Source: CAZSXS01 sp964611385
GTDB taxonomy: Bacteria; Bacillota; Clostridia; Lachnospirales; CAYPQA01
NCBI GenBank assembly: GCA_964611385.1
Contig: CAZSXS010000001.1
Coordinates: forward strand, 32,043-96,042
Length of the DNA stretch: 64,000 nt
Direction: 5' to 3'
In this document: piece after piece, positions 16,707-26,107 of the stretch
Layout: each line of letters opens with the position of its first letter
Numbering within the stretch: position 1 is the stretch's first letter
Made by a program: the position numbers and the translations under genes
The notes under the pieces: model-generated
What the model saw: only the letters and a program-made list of their open reading frames with translations
Databases searched by the model: none
What the model was told of the DNA's origin: nothing

Positions 16707-18392
16707 ATGAAACATTTGCAAAAGGTCGCAGAAAAGTATAAGGCCCTTATCACCGTTTATCTCATGATGGGATTGACCCAAACTTTCCTGCAAAGTTTTA
16801 ACGCGAATTATTTTCAAAAGGTCGTTGACAATTTTACAGAGGGTGTCTTGACAGCAGGAAACATTATGATATATGGCTCAGTGATGCTGCTGCTTATCAT
16901 CGTTTGTTATTTGATTGAATATCCACAACGCAAACTGGAAAATGGCATGAGATTAAGTCTAAAAATGTCCGCCTTGCAGAAGGTAGCAGTAATGGACTAT
17001 CTATCCTATGTGAGGCTTGGTACAGGCTCGCTGATACAACGAATTGAAAACGGCGCATCTGCGGGCGAGAATATACTTTTCGGATATTGCTTACGGCTTG
17101 TGTGTGAATTGCTACCGGCAATGCTGTTCAGTATCTTTTTTGTCTTCCTCATTAGTCGCACTGTAACGATAGCTATTCTGTCGGGCTATATTGTCGTGTT
17201 TATCATCACGAAGCTTTTGTTAAAAGTCTTGTATAAGGTCAAGGAGAACATTCTTGTCAACGAGGAAAAATTCAACCATCTTCTTGTACGAGGCTTTATG
17301 GAAATGGTAGTTTTTCGCGTGAATCGACGTTTCGGATCTGAACTAAAAAAAGTTGAGGAAGCTTCCGATGAAATTATCTCATCAAAGGTTAGGATGAAGT
17401 TAATCCACGAAGCCTTTTTTACCATTTTTGCGGTGCTTATTGGCTTTGTAAAAATCGGAATCGTCGTATATGGCTGGAAAACAAGAACACTAAGCATAGG
17501 CCAGATTGTTGCGCTTGTCGCGCTTGTGGACAACGCATATTATCCAATAGCCATCTTCAATGTCATATACGTCGATTTCAAATTAGATAAGATCGCTTTC
17601 GCTCGCTATACGGAGTTTTTGGATGCAGAAGAAGATACTCGACTTACGCATGGAGAGCTTATTTCAGAATTAAGTGGGAATATATCGTTTACCAAAACAG
17701 GATTCCGCTATAATGAGCGAGAGATATTCAACGACTTTTCTGTTGATATTGAGCAAGGCAAAGCCACAGCCTTTGTTGGAGAAAGCGGCTCGGGCAAATC
17801 AACGGCCGTCAAACTCATAGCCGGGCTGTTGCACCCACACAGCGGATATATAAAAGTAGGGAACCATGACTTAAGTAAAATTAACTTGAACAGTTACTAC
17901 GAGAACATCGCATATCTTCCACAAGAGCCGTCTGTATTTGATGGAACCCTGCGTGAAAACCTAGTCTTTGATGAACCCGTGGAGGATGCTGCGTTGATTG
18001 AGGCGATCAGGAATGTGGGGCTCGAAAGCCTGTACGCCAAGCTTGAAAGCGGCTTGGATACGCCGCTTGGCGAAAGAGGAGTCAGTCTATCCGGAGGAGA
18101 ACGTCAACAGCTTGCACTAGCCCGGCTTTGGTTTACCAATGCAAAAATTATCATTTTAGATGAAGCCACGTCAGCAATTGATAATCTTACAGAGGAAGCC
18201 GTAATGAAAAACGTAATGGCGCTGCTTGCCAATAGGACCGTTATTGCCATCGCGCATCGTCTTGATTCTATTAGGCCATTCGATATCATCATGGTCTTTA
18301 AGGATGGAAACATTGTGGAGAAAGGTACGTTTGATGAGCTGATTGAAAAGCACCTGTATTTTCAGGAACTGTACAATAGAGCTTCGGTATAA
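16707..18392 (+). CDS. ABC transporter, fused permease and ATPase
   Basis: A 561-residue ABC exporter half-transporter. The N-terminal membrane domain has about six spans (to residue about 310). The ATPase domain has Walker A GESGSGKS, Q-loop LPQEP, signature LSGGERQQ and Walker B IIILDEATSA followed by an H-loop AHR. The start is the ATG at 16707, 7 bases after AAAGGAG; two upstream ATGs at 16686 and 16689 lie before that site. No peptidase C39 domain is present. The cargo is unknown; neighbours (tiny ORF upstream, TldD/E proteases downstream) allow a peptide. A terminator follows. Confidence 0.9.
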   Translation: MKHLQKVAEKYKALITVYLMMGLTQTFLQSFNANYFQKVVDNFTEGVLTAGNIMIYGSVMLLLIIVCYLIEYPQRKLENGMRLSLKMSALQKVAVMDYLSYVRLGTGSLIQRIENGASAGENILFGYCLRLVCELLPAMLFSIFFVFLISRTVTIAILSGYIVVFIITKLLLKVLYKVKENILVNEEKFNHLLVRGFMEMVVFRVNRRFGSELKKVEEASDEIISSKVRMKLIHEAFFTIFAVLIGFVKIGIVVYGWKTRTLSIGQIVALVALVDNAYYPIAIFNVIYVDFKLDKIAFARYTEFLDAEEDTRLTHGELISELSGNISFTKTGFRYNEREIFNDFSVDIEQGKATAFVGESGSGKSTAVKLIAGLLHPHSGYIKVGNHDLSKINLNSYYENIAYLPQEPSVFDGTLRENLVFDEPVEDAALIEAIRNVGLESLYAKLESGLDTPLGERGVSLSGGERQQLALARLWFTNAKIIILDEATSAIDNLTEEAVMKNVMALLANRTVIAIAHRLDSIRPFDIIMVFKDGNIVEKGTFDELIEKHLYFQELYNRASV

Positions 18393-18409
18393 ATCGAAAT
18401 AACAAAAGA

Positions 18410-18448
18410 CGGGGCTGCTTGCTTTTTAGCAAGACAGCCCCGATTTTT
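18410..18448. terminator. Terminator after ABC transporter
   Basis: CGGGGCTG plus CTTGCT pairs with AGCAAG plus CAGCCCCG, followed by a T run. Confidence 0.9.
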
Positions 18449-18470
18449 TATCCATTTTTAACTTATGTTG

Positions 18471-19715
18471 CTACACCCAATCCCCAATCCGCTTCACATC
18501 CAGCTCCAGGGCCAAGAATGTAAAAGGATTATGCACAGAGATACCGTCTGTAGAAACGCCGATGTAGTCTTTGCCAAACATATCATACATATTGGAGCTG
18601 ATAGAAAGCTGCGGGAGTCTTCCGTATAGTTGATCTCCATCAAAGAGATATGCCGATTGCACAGGAGAGGCAAATTCTCCCTGGGAGGTGAAGTCCCCGC
18701 CGCTCGCAAATTCCACCAAGATCGCCTTCCGTCCCCCTAAGAGTTGCCGTATGGTTTTTCCGGAGGTCTTGAAATCAATGCCTCGGGCGCTGACATCGGG
18801 CACGGAATCGTATTCCCCTCCGGCTGAACCGCTTTCAGCAAACTGAAATTGCTTTGCGATCCGTTTTGAGGTAAAGGGAGACTTTAACACGCCGTTCTCG
18901 ATCAGCATAAAGCGATCGTCGACAAGGATCGTGCCCTCATTGTCAAAGAAGCAACCATATGTGCTTGGAACATCTCTGTCTACAAGCAAGCTAAAATCCT
19001 CGCTAAAGAGCTTTTGTCCGATTTTGCCTGCAAAAATAGAAGCCTTTGTTCCCATGCTTTTGCCGTTTAAGTCGCTGTAAAACTTGTTCAGCAACGCACT
19101 TCTGTCTGACAGAAAGACAACAGGCATTTTCCCGTCTGGTATTTCTACCTTCTCCTCATAAAAGGGCAGCAGCAGAGAGACTGTTTTCAAGGCATCCTCA
19201 TAGTCGTATAGGCGTGAAAGATTTAAGCCAAAGCCGTCCATGATGTTTTTGGAGTGTTTGTATTTGACCAGCAGTTCTACCGAAACATGCTGATCCCGGT
19301 TCAGCAGATCCGTCCCCAGATCATTATTTAGGCTGACTTCCGTCTCAGTCAGGATAATCTTGTGGCTAAAGGCAAACTGAGGAAAGCGCTGTGTCAAGGT
19401 TTCAAGCAGGTGTTTTGAGGTTTCGATAAACCCTTCCTCATTCAGCTTGAGGGTTTTGGATAAATCAACTGTTCGTATGCTGTTTTCTGCGGGCTTACAG
19501 TCGTAGGGGATTTTAAAGCCAAGCATGTGCTTTGCGCCTGAAATCAGGTCGTTTTCGTCATAGCTGCCGATTGCGCCGGATATGCCAATACAGCCCTGAT
19601 CATATAGCCTCAGTCCGGTTTGAGTTATATTGGATTTCAACACAGCATTGATTTTATTGTTTACTATGGAAAGGGAAGTGATTTTCTTTTTTTCGCTATA
19701 GATTTCTTTAATCAT
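18471..19715 (-). CDS. TldE/PmbA-like metallopeptidase subunit
   Basis: About 414 residues from the ATG at 19715, which follows AAGGAGC; an in-frame ATG at 19769 overlaps the tldD stop and is an alternative. Family features of PmbA/TldE are the N-terminal alpha/beta part and the C-terminal FGKDYIGVSTDGISV-type strand region; the HExxxH zinc motif of TldD is absent, as expected for TldE. TldD and TldE form a heterodimer that degrades unfolded peptides and, in some systems, matures ribosomally made peptides. It follows tldD by 50 bases in the same orientation. Confidence 0.8.
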   Translation of the reverse strand: MIKEIYSEKKKITSLSIVNNKINAVLKSNITQTGLRLYDQGCIGISGAIGSYDENDLISGAKHMLGFKIPYDCKPAENSIRTVDLSKTLKLNEEGFIETSKHLLETLTQRFPQFAFSHKIILTETEVSLNNDLGTDLLNRDQHVSVELLVKYKHSKNIMDGFGLNLSRLYDYEDALKTVSLLLPFYEEKVEIPDGKMPVVFLSDRSALLNKFYSDLNGKSMGTKASIFAGKIGQKLFSEDFSLLVDRDVPSTYGCFFDNEGTILVDDRFMLIENGVLKSPFTSKRIAKQFQFAESGSAGGEYDSVPDVSARGIDFKTSGKTIRQLLGGRKAILVEFASGGDFTSQGEFASPVQSAYLFDGDQLYGRLPQLSISSNMYDMFGKDYIGVSTDGISVHNPFTFLALELDVKRIGDWV

Positions 19716-19765
19716 CTCAAAGCTCCTTCTTTGGAAGTTCATGACTGAGTATAGCACGCATTCAC

Positions 19766-21106
19766 TCACTGAACATTCATATTCTTTACACGGATATAAG
19801 GGCCACCAAAGCCTACAGGCAACGGAAATTGATCCATCTTGCCGCAGCCGCCTGTAACAAAGGATGATAATTCCAGCTTGTCTGAAATGCCATCAATATC
19901 AGCCAAGGCTTGAAATACATTGCCCGAGATTACCGACACCCGGACGGGCTTGTCGATTTTACCGTTTTTAATTGAATATGCAAGGGAAGGCGCCAGTGTA
20001 AAGGTAGACATGCCGGAACCGTGATAATAGCCCTTCACAAAAATGCCGTCTGCGGTTTCCGAAATCAGTTCCTCAAAAGTTTTTGAGCCTTTGTCAATAT
20101 AAGTGGTGGTCATGCGGACGATGGGTTCAAAGCGGAAATTGATGGCTCTTCCGTTTCCGCTGACTTCCTCGTCTAAGTCGGCTGCACTACTTGCATGATG
20201 CAAGCGACCAGTCAGCAGACCATTTTTAACCAGATAGGTATCCGTAGCCTTGTTCCCCTCATCGTCATAAAGCGTATAGCCATTCCCCATCAGCGCACCA
20301 GATTCCCGAATGCTGAGTTCATCGCAGCCCACTCTTTTACCAAGACACCATTCTTTTTTTGTTTCCACATCTCCAACCATAAAGTCCGACTCACTCTTGT
20401 GACCGAAACATTCATGGGCAAAAACGCCCGTAGCCATAGGTGATAAAATCACCGGATAAATTCCCTTTTCAACCGATTCAGAATGTAGCATAAATTGCTC
20501 GCATTCTGTCAAGTAGGTTTCAAGCTCGCTTTCAAAGTCCTTCAAGTCGGAAAAGACTGTTTTTCCCTTTTGATAGGATTCTCTGAACTGCCGTTCACCC
20601 TCCGAAAGGATAAAGCCAAACTGAAAGCCTGATCGTTGGAAATCGTGCTTTAATTCGGCACCCTTGCTGTTATAGAATTCCTTTACCTTATACTCGTCCA
20701 CATAGAGAAGTTGCCACAACTTGACATAGGGGCTTTTTTCTGCGTAAGGTATAATGGATTGCAGTAATTCAATTTTGTCGTTCAGCCCTACCTTGCTGAC
20801 TTCCTGCCCAGCGAAGGCCAGAAGCTCATCCTGATGAGACGCCAGCTTCGAATAAAGCTTGGTCTTTTCAATCTGCTCGTTTTTCTCTGCCAACTGCGCC
20901 AGACTGTCGATTTCAGATTGTATTGAGGCTAAATCAGAGGTGCTGGCATAGTACCAGATCTGACCATCATACAATCGAATAAATGCTGCGCTGTATCTTT
21001 TTTCTTTGCATTCGTCCAGATTGCGCATGGTGTATTTGACATTGGTCGAAAACACATGCTCAATACGAACGTCGGTGTAAAAACCCTTTGGAAAGATATA
21101 CTTCAC
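19766..21106 (-). CDS. tldD: TldD-like zinc metallopeptidase
   Basis: A 446-residue TldD family protease with the zinc motif HECFGH (HExxxH) in GVFAHECFGHKSESD, followed by a second conserved region NGRAINFRFEPIVRMTTTY. The GTG start at 21106 follows GGAGG. It forms a probable heterodimer with the TldE-like protein encoded downstream. In Escherichia coli the pair trims the microcin B17 leader; here the substrate is unknown, but a peptide-sized ORF and an ABC exporter lie next door on the other strand. Confidence 0.88.
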   Translation of the reverse strand: MKYIFPKGFYTDVRIEHVFSTNVKYTMRNLDECKEKRYSAAFIRLYDGQIWYYASTSDLASIQSEIDSLAQLAEKNEQIEKTKLYSKLASHQDELLAFAGQEVSKVGLNDKIELLQSIIPYAEKSPYVKLWQLLYVDEYKVKEFYNSKGAELKHDFQRSGFQFGFILSEGERQFRESYQKGKTVFSDLKDFESELETYLTECEQFMLHSESVEKGIYPVILSPMATGVFAHECFGHKSESDFMVGDVETKKEWCLGKRVGCDELSIRESGALMGNGYTLYDDEGNKATDTYLVKNGLLTGRLHHASSAADLDEEVSGNGRAINFRFEPIVRMTTTYIDKGSKTFEELISETADGIFVKGYYHGSGMSTFTLAPSLAYSIKNGKIDKPVRVSVISGNVFQALADIDGISDKLELSSFVTGGCGKMDQFPLPVGFGGPYIRVKNMNVQ

Positions 21107-21295
21107 TTTACGCCTCCTTCATGTTGTCCTTTTATCGTGACGCTTTGAAGTATAACATAGCCAAAAAGTCAAGTCAAATAGAGGACTCATTAGGAAAATT
21201 GACGAAGGATAAAAAGGCAAGAGATATTTTCACGCCCTTTTGCTTGCAATCTCGATTACTAACTGTTACAATAAGTGGAAGAATGGAGGTTTCGA

Positions 21296-23650
21296 ATGGA
21301 TACAGATATCATTCTTTTTATAGTCAGTTTTGTTTTTCTTCTTATTTTTCTTTCTTCAACAATTTATATGCTGTATACCCAACGCTTAAGTCAGGAATAT
21401 CGAAACGTACAGGATGAAGAAACAAAGGTTTTTGATGCCTATACAGCAAGCGCAAAGCTTATTCCAACTGGCAAGAGTAGCCTGCAAGCGAAAGCGTTAC
21501 CTACGTTTAGGAACGCACTGGAAAAGATACTGGAAGGCAAATATGTGTTGGAAAGCGAAATCCCAGGCAGTGGTATGAGTCGGGTTTTCGTGGCCAGAAG
21601 TATCAAGCTTGGGAATCAATGGCTAATCAAATGCATTCCAAAGGGAGATCGTGATCTAATCAAGGAGGCGGATATACTCAAGCGCTTAAATCATCCGAAT
21701 CTACCCAGGATTGTTGATATCCTTTCGGATGAAAAGGGAACCTATCTTATTGAGACCTTTATAGAGGGCTTGCCCTTATCAAAGGTACTGGAATCCGGAC
21801 GGCGTATCAACCAGCCTATGCTTTTAGATTTTGCTGAGCAGCTCTGTGAAGTACTATGTTATCTTCATGAGTTGCAGCCAAAACCCGTTTATCATCTGGA
21901 TTTAAAGCCTTCCAATATCATGGTAACACATGGAAATAAGCTGGTGCTGATCGACTTTGGTATCTCCAAAATGGAAGGGGAGGTCGAGTGTTCTCAGAAC
22001 GCTGCCACCTATCGCTACGCAGCCCCAGAACAAATCAAAGGAGAGTTGCACGAATCATTGAAGTCCTTGATAGAAGCTCGGTTTCAGAATTTGCCCTATG
22101 AGCGCTTTATGTGGGAGCTGGATGCAAGGACGGATATTTACTGTTTGGGTAGCGTTTTATTTGAGTTAGCAACGGACAGAGCGCATACGGTTAATAATAT
22201 GGATTTACTGAAGCTGTATGTATCCGAGGACTTGGCGCAGATCATCTGTAAGTGCCTGGAGCTTTACCCCCATAAGCGCTACGGCTCTGCTCGAGAGTTA
22301 TTGAAGGAGATTCAGAAGTTAAAAGAGCGAAAGTCTCGAGTCATTCACCGTCTGTCTTTGCGAAAAGTAGCAGCCTGGACCCTGGGTTGCAGCCTTCTAT
22401 TCTCCACAGTTGCCTTTGGAGGGGCAGGGTATGCCTTTATCATTGAACAGAATTCCATTTACGATGTAAACCCTGATGCGGTTACCATCAGTCTTCAACA
22501 GACCACGGAGCTTCAAATCCGCAAGTTGGACAGTAAAGGCAATGTGGCAGATATTGATCCCTATTCTGTGCGTTGGATTAGCACGGGTGAAGGCATTGCA
22601 AAGATTGACGGGCGCTGGTTGGCCGGTTTAAATATAGGTACAACCACGATTAACGGCACTCGTCGGGGGAAAGCCATCAATGTGGCTGTAAAGGTGGTCG
22701 AACCTCTTCATGATACAGTTCCGGTTGTACAGCGCTTTGCCTCGGCTCGTACTGCCAGTGTACTTTTAGGCACCACCTTGCGGGAACATATTTATGGGCA
22801 GAGACCTGAATTGGTTTCACCTGAAAGCATGGCGCTGTCAGAGGACGGCAGTATATACTTCTGTGATGCAGGTGTATTGAAGCGAATCCAACAAAGCCAG
22901 GTCGAGCCTCTCTCCTTGGGTGCTCCCTATCTAGAGGCAAAAATAGTCCGAACCTTCAAGGATAGCCTTTATGTACTTACCTATGAGTGGGAAAAAGATG
23001 GAAGCTTTTATCGAAGCCTTCTTCAAGAGAAGGATGGGCGCTTCGAGACTTTACTTACTGATAGCGCAATTTTTTCTAGTATTGAGGACTTTGTGGTAAC
23101 AAAGGACTATCTGTATTACATAGAGTACAACATCGCCACAGATAGCACCTACTTAAGCCAACTTACTCTGGAAGATGGAACGATACTCCGTCACGAAATC
23201 AAACAAGGCGCTAAGGCCATTACAGCAGATGAGAAGGGGAATATTTACTTTTCAAATACCGAATTGGGAACGATCAGCCGCTTCAAGAACGGAAAGGTCT
23301 TTAATCTAGCGGGAATTGAGAAGGAAAAAGCCTTTGTCGATGGGGAGCTGCCAAGATTTTATTCTCCTACCCGCTTGCACTGGGTTCAGGGAGCGATCTA
23401 TGTATGGGACTTTAATGTGCTTCGAAAATTGAACTTAAACAACGATATTATGCTGTCTGCCGAAACGATCGCTGGAGAGGTTTCGACCGATTTTTCACAA
23501 GCACAGATTGGTAGCAGTCCAGCTGAAGACCTGATCTGGCCAAACAGCCTGCTTACAGACTTTATTGTTGAAGAGCATAGTTTTATCGTAAGCGACCCCA
23601 AGCACAGTCTGCTTTGGGCGGTACGACCATCTATACCTGGTATCCAATGA
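21296..23650 (+). CDS. Transmembrane Ser/Thr protein kinase with extracellular Ig-like and propeller region
   Basis: About 784 residues from the ATG at 21296, 6 bases after GGAGG. An N-terminal span (residues 5-27) precedes a Hanks-type kinase at about 80-340: loop GSGMSRV (91-97), Lys112, catalytic HLDLKPSN (200-207, HLD in place of HRD), DFG 220-222 and APE 243-245. A second span (358-383) leads to an outside region with a Big2-like segment (AVTISLQQTTELQIRK...) and a predicted NHL-type propeller. PknB/PrkC kinases lack the first span, so this architecture is unusual. The outer domain probably senses an envelope ligand. The SLH gene follows. Confidence 0.88.
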   Translation: MDTDIILFIVSFVFLLIFLSSTIYMLYTQRLSQEYRNVQDEETKVFDAYTASAKLIPTGKSSLQAKALPTFRNALEKILEGKYVLESEIPGSGMSRVFVARSIKLGNQWLIKCIPKGDRDLIKEADILKRLNHPNLPRIVDILSDEKGTYLIETFIEGLPLSKVLESGRRINQPMLLDFAEQLCEVLCYLHELQPKPVYHLDLKPSNIMVTHGNKLVLIDFGISKMEGEVECSQNAATYRYAAPEQIKGELHESLKSLIEARFQNLPYERFMWELDARTDIYCLGSVLFELATDRAHTVNNMDLLKLYVSEDLAQIICKCLELYPHKRYGSARELLKEIQKLKERKSRVIHRLSLRKVAAWTLGCSLLFSTVAFGGAGYAFIIEQNSIYDVNPDAVTISLQQTTELQIRKLDSKGNVADIDPYSVRWISTGEGIAKIDGRWLAGLNIGTTTINGTRRGKAINVAVKVVEPLHDTVPVVQRFASARTASVLLGTTLREHIYGQRPELVSPESMALSEDGSIYFCDAGVLKRIQQSQVEPLSLGAPYLEAKIVRTFKDSLYVLTYEWEKDGSFYRSLLQEKDGRFETLLTDSAIFSSIEDFVVTKDYLYYIEYNIATDSTYLSQLTLEDGTILRHEIKQGAKAITADEKGNIYFSNTELGTISRFKNGKVFNLAGIEKEKAFVDGELPRFYSPTRLHWVQGAIYVWDFNVLRKLNLNNDIMLSAETIAGEVSTDFSQAQIGSSPAEDLIWPNSLLTDFIVEEHSFIVSDPKHSLLWAVRPSIPGIQ

Positions 23651-23700
23651 TTGGAAGTGATGGGATCGGAAATGATGGGATAGAATGGGAAATAATCAGA

Positions 23701-23722
23701 AATGAATGAATGAATGAATGAA
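23701..23722 (+). repeat. TGAA microsatellite at start of SLH gene
   Basis: Five ATGA units in tandem end 2 bases before the AGGAGG ribosome site of the SLH gene. Each unit contains an ATG in a different frame; the fourth ATG, at 23714, is in frame with the gene. Slippage could change translation of the SLH protein. Confidence 0.7.
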
Positions 23723-23737
23723 CTAGGAGGATTTCCA

Positions 23738-26011
23738 TTGAAAAACAAAATTGCTTTATTTGCAGTTATTTTTGCTGTTCTTGCGCTCTTTACATCCATT
23801 TATGCAGCCACTTTGTTGGACAATGCGGCTATACAGCAAAAGATAAACGAATTAAACAGCCTTTCTGGAAAAATAGCAAGCTTGTCCAGAGTGGAGGATT
23901 TTTATGCCGCACTGGTTAGCCCCACGGGAAGCAGCGCTTTAAGTGTAGGAAATGTAAGCACAATTGGGATCAGCTCAGAGCTTTCGGCAAACCCGATTTC
24001 TGCTCAACAAACCTTGGCTTATCTCCTGGGGTATGACGGAAGCACAAATTATTCCGCTTTTAAACAAGCCACGACGTACATAACCTCCTGCGCTGGGCTC
24101 GCCCTTCAAGCCCCTGTAAGTATAAGCTATGATTCTGCCAATCAACAAGCTTCCGTAGCTGCAGCACAGTACTTGAATCAAATGAGCTTTACGAATCCAG
24201 CTCCGGCCACCCCCTCAACAGCAGAGCTTACAAGCCTACGGAACCAAGCTACACAGGCCATACAGGCAGCCATTCAGACTTATCAAAGCTTTCTTACAGT
24301 GCAGTCCCCGGTGGCGCCCCCTGTAAGTGTTGCACCGACACCACCCCTACCTATACCCGACCCGACACCCGAAGTTACTCCGGAACCCACTCCTGAGCCT
24401 ACGCCGGAACCCACGCCACAACCTACACTGCAAGCAAAGCCTGTAACGACCCCAACGCCAACATTGTCGTCCACTCCTGCTGTCAGTCCTTCCAAGCCTG
24501 CCCCATCGACGCAAGCTTCTGCTCTCCCTAGTGCTTCCAAAGCACCTTCCCCCTCTGCTTCGACTTCCCCTTCCACTCCTGCTTCTTCCCCTGCCTCTAG
24601 TTCGGTCTCTTCCGGCGCACCTGCCGCAGCGAATGCCTCGGCTGCACCCAATACTGCAAGCAATCCAAGCTCAAGTACGCAGCCTCCCCAAGCGGTACCA
24701 TCAGCCTTAACGCTTACAGTAAGCTTATCCAATGAGAAAATGGAAGCTATCCAGTCTGTATCAGATTTCCAATCGGCAAGCAAGGTGCTTACAGAAGAAC
24801 TGAACAAACTCACACCTGAGAAAAAGGTCTCTAAGGAAGCAGTGGATGAATTTACCCTGTTTGTTGAGGAAGCCTTAGCTAAGGCAAGCACGATTGCCAT
24901 TGATTCGGGGGATATACGTATTGATGCCTCGCTGCTTGCACCAATGGAAGCGGCTTACAACGATGCTTTGGATGGGGTCATGCAATCGCTATCCGAAAAT
25001 GGGCTTGAACCCACCCGTGAAATTAGAAAAAAGCTTACCCTAACCTTAAACGAGGGTGACGCCGTAAATATGGTCTTAGATATGCCAGAGTCTGGCGGCG
25101 AAAAGGTGAATATTAAGATCGTGGCTCCGGAATTTTCACTTGAGATTCTACCTCAGCCCGTGGGTGGAGAGCCTCTATCCATTAGTGCCAAGATTATTAA
25201 TACCCTGTCCTACAAGACTTCTAGGCGTCCGACATTTGTAAGCGGAAACTTTCATCCGTCTATAGAAGTCAGCTTGAATCGGGAGCGCTTGGAGGAACCG
25301 ATCATTCTTTCCTTACCAGCTGTGGAAGGGAATGTAGCCTTTCAGGCGCTCAGCCTGTCTGATGATCCTCTGCCCAGCCGCTATAACCCAATGAGTCATA
25401 CAATTGATGCAAGAATCGGCACGGGCGGAGTCTACACCGTAAAGGAAAGTCAGCTTGACTTCAAAGATATAGAACACAAATCTGAAGAAATCCAATATGC
25501 AATCCGCTACCTAGCCTCCAGGGGTCTTATGCTGGGAACCTATGAAAAAATATTTGAGCCTGATGCGGAGATTACAAGAGCAGAGATTGCAGCGGTTATC
25601 CTTCGCTGCATGGGAAAGTTGGATCCCAATGCAGATGGCCACTATAAGGATGTAACCCGCCAGGTTTGGTATTTTGGTTCAGCCGGTTCGGCCAAGCAGC
25701 AAGGGCTAATGCTGGGATATGAAGACGACACCTTCAGAGGAGAAGTTGCGGCTTCCAAGGAGCAGATTTTTGCCGTTATGGCAAGAACCCTTCAATTGGA
25801 AATGGACTACAAATATCCCTCCAACCCTGACCAGTACATAAGCTTCAATGATGCCTCCAGCATCAGCCCTTGGGCCAAACAAGACCTTGCCTTAGCCTCC
25901 AGAGAAAAATTAATCGTGGTCTCCGAAAGCGGTTCCTTCGAAGGAATGAAAGCTATGACCCGAGGTGAGGCGTCCATTGCTTTTGTTCGGATGTTTGAAA
26001 AATTATGGTAG
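23738..26011 (+). CDS. SLH-domain surface protein with Pro/Thr/Ser-rich linker
   Basis: About 757 residues starting at TTG 23738, 7 bases after AGGAGG. A signal peptide (KIALFAVIFAVLALFTSIYA) precedes a helical region. A long Pro/Thr then Ser/Ala-rich linker spans about residues 190-325 and includes PEPTPEPTPEPTPQPT. A middle domain of beta character follows. Three SLH repeats at the C-terminus (from about 570; ITRAEIAAVILRCMG, then AASKEQIFAVMARTL, then MTRGEASIAFVRMF) bind secondary cell-wall polymer. It is therefore attached to the wall outside the cell. It shares direction with the kinase gene, 87 bases upstream. Confidence 0.9.
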   Translation: MKNKIALFAVIFAVLALFTSIYAATLLDNAAIQQKINELNSLSGKIASLSRVEDFYAALVSPTGSSALSVGNVSTIGISSELSANPISAQQTLAYLLGYDGSTNYSAFKQATTYITSCAGLALQAPVSISYDSANQQASVAAAQYLNQMSFTNPAPATPSTAELTSLRNQATQAIQAAIQTYQSFLTVQSPVAPPVSVAPTPPLPIPDPTPEVTPEPTPEPTPEPTPQPTLQAKPVTTPTPTLSSTPAVSPSKPAPSTQASALPSASKAPSPSASTSPSTPASSPASSSVSSGAPAAANASAAPNTASNPSSSTQPPQAVPSALTLTVSLSNEKMEAIQSVSDFQSASKVLTEELNKLTPEKKVSKEAVDEFTLFVEEALAKASTIAIDSGDIRIDASLLAPMEAAYNDALDGVMQSLSENGLEPTREIRKKLTLTLNEGDAVNMVLDMPESGGEKVNIKIVAPEFSLEILPQPVGGEPLSISAKIINTLSYKTSRRPTFVSGNFHPSIEVSLNRERLEEPIILSLPAVEGNVAFQALSLSDDPLPSRYNPMSHTIDARIGTGGVYTVKESQLDFKDIEHKSEEIQYAIRYLASRGLMLGTYEKIFEPDAEITRAEIAAVILRCMGKLDPNADGHYKDVTRQVWYFGSAGSAKQQGLMLGYEDDTFRGEVAASKEQIFAVMARTLQLEMDYKYPSNPDQYISFNDASSISPWAKQDLALASREKLIVVSESGSFEGMKAMTRGEASIAFVRMFEKLW

Positions 26012-26060
26012 TATATCTTATAATTAGTTTGATGAAAAAGATTCACCGTGGTTGAATTAA

Positions 26061-26103
26061 AAAAACGTGGCCGAATGATGTGATATCATTTTGCCACGTT
26101 TTT
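26061..26103. terminator. Bidirectional terminator after SLH gene
   Basis: AAAAACGTGGC pairs with GCCACGTTTTT around an inner AATGATGTGATATCATT hairpin; it serves the convergent SLH and GHKL kinase genes. Confidence 0.92.
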
Positions 26104-26107
26104 GTTT

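Noticed and set aside
19735..19770. ACTGAGTATA next to the TldE-like start as a family B end
   Set aside because: Only the short GACTGAGT string matches; the GGCGGCTTTGCAAAGC part is absent.
24283..24900. Minus-strand 205-codon frame rich in Gly, Val and Ala
   Set aside because: Antisense of the Pro/Ser linker of the SLH protein; no ribosome site or family features.
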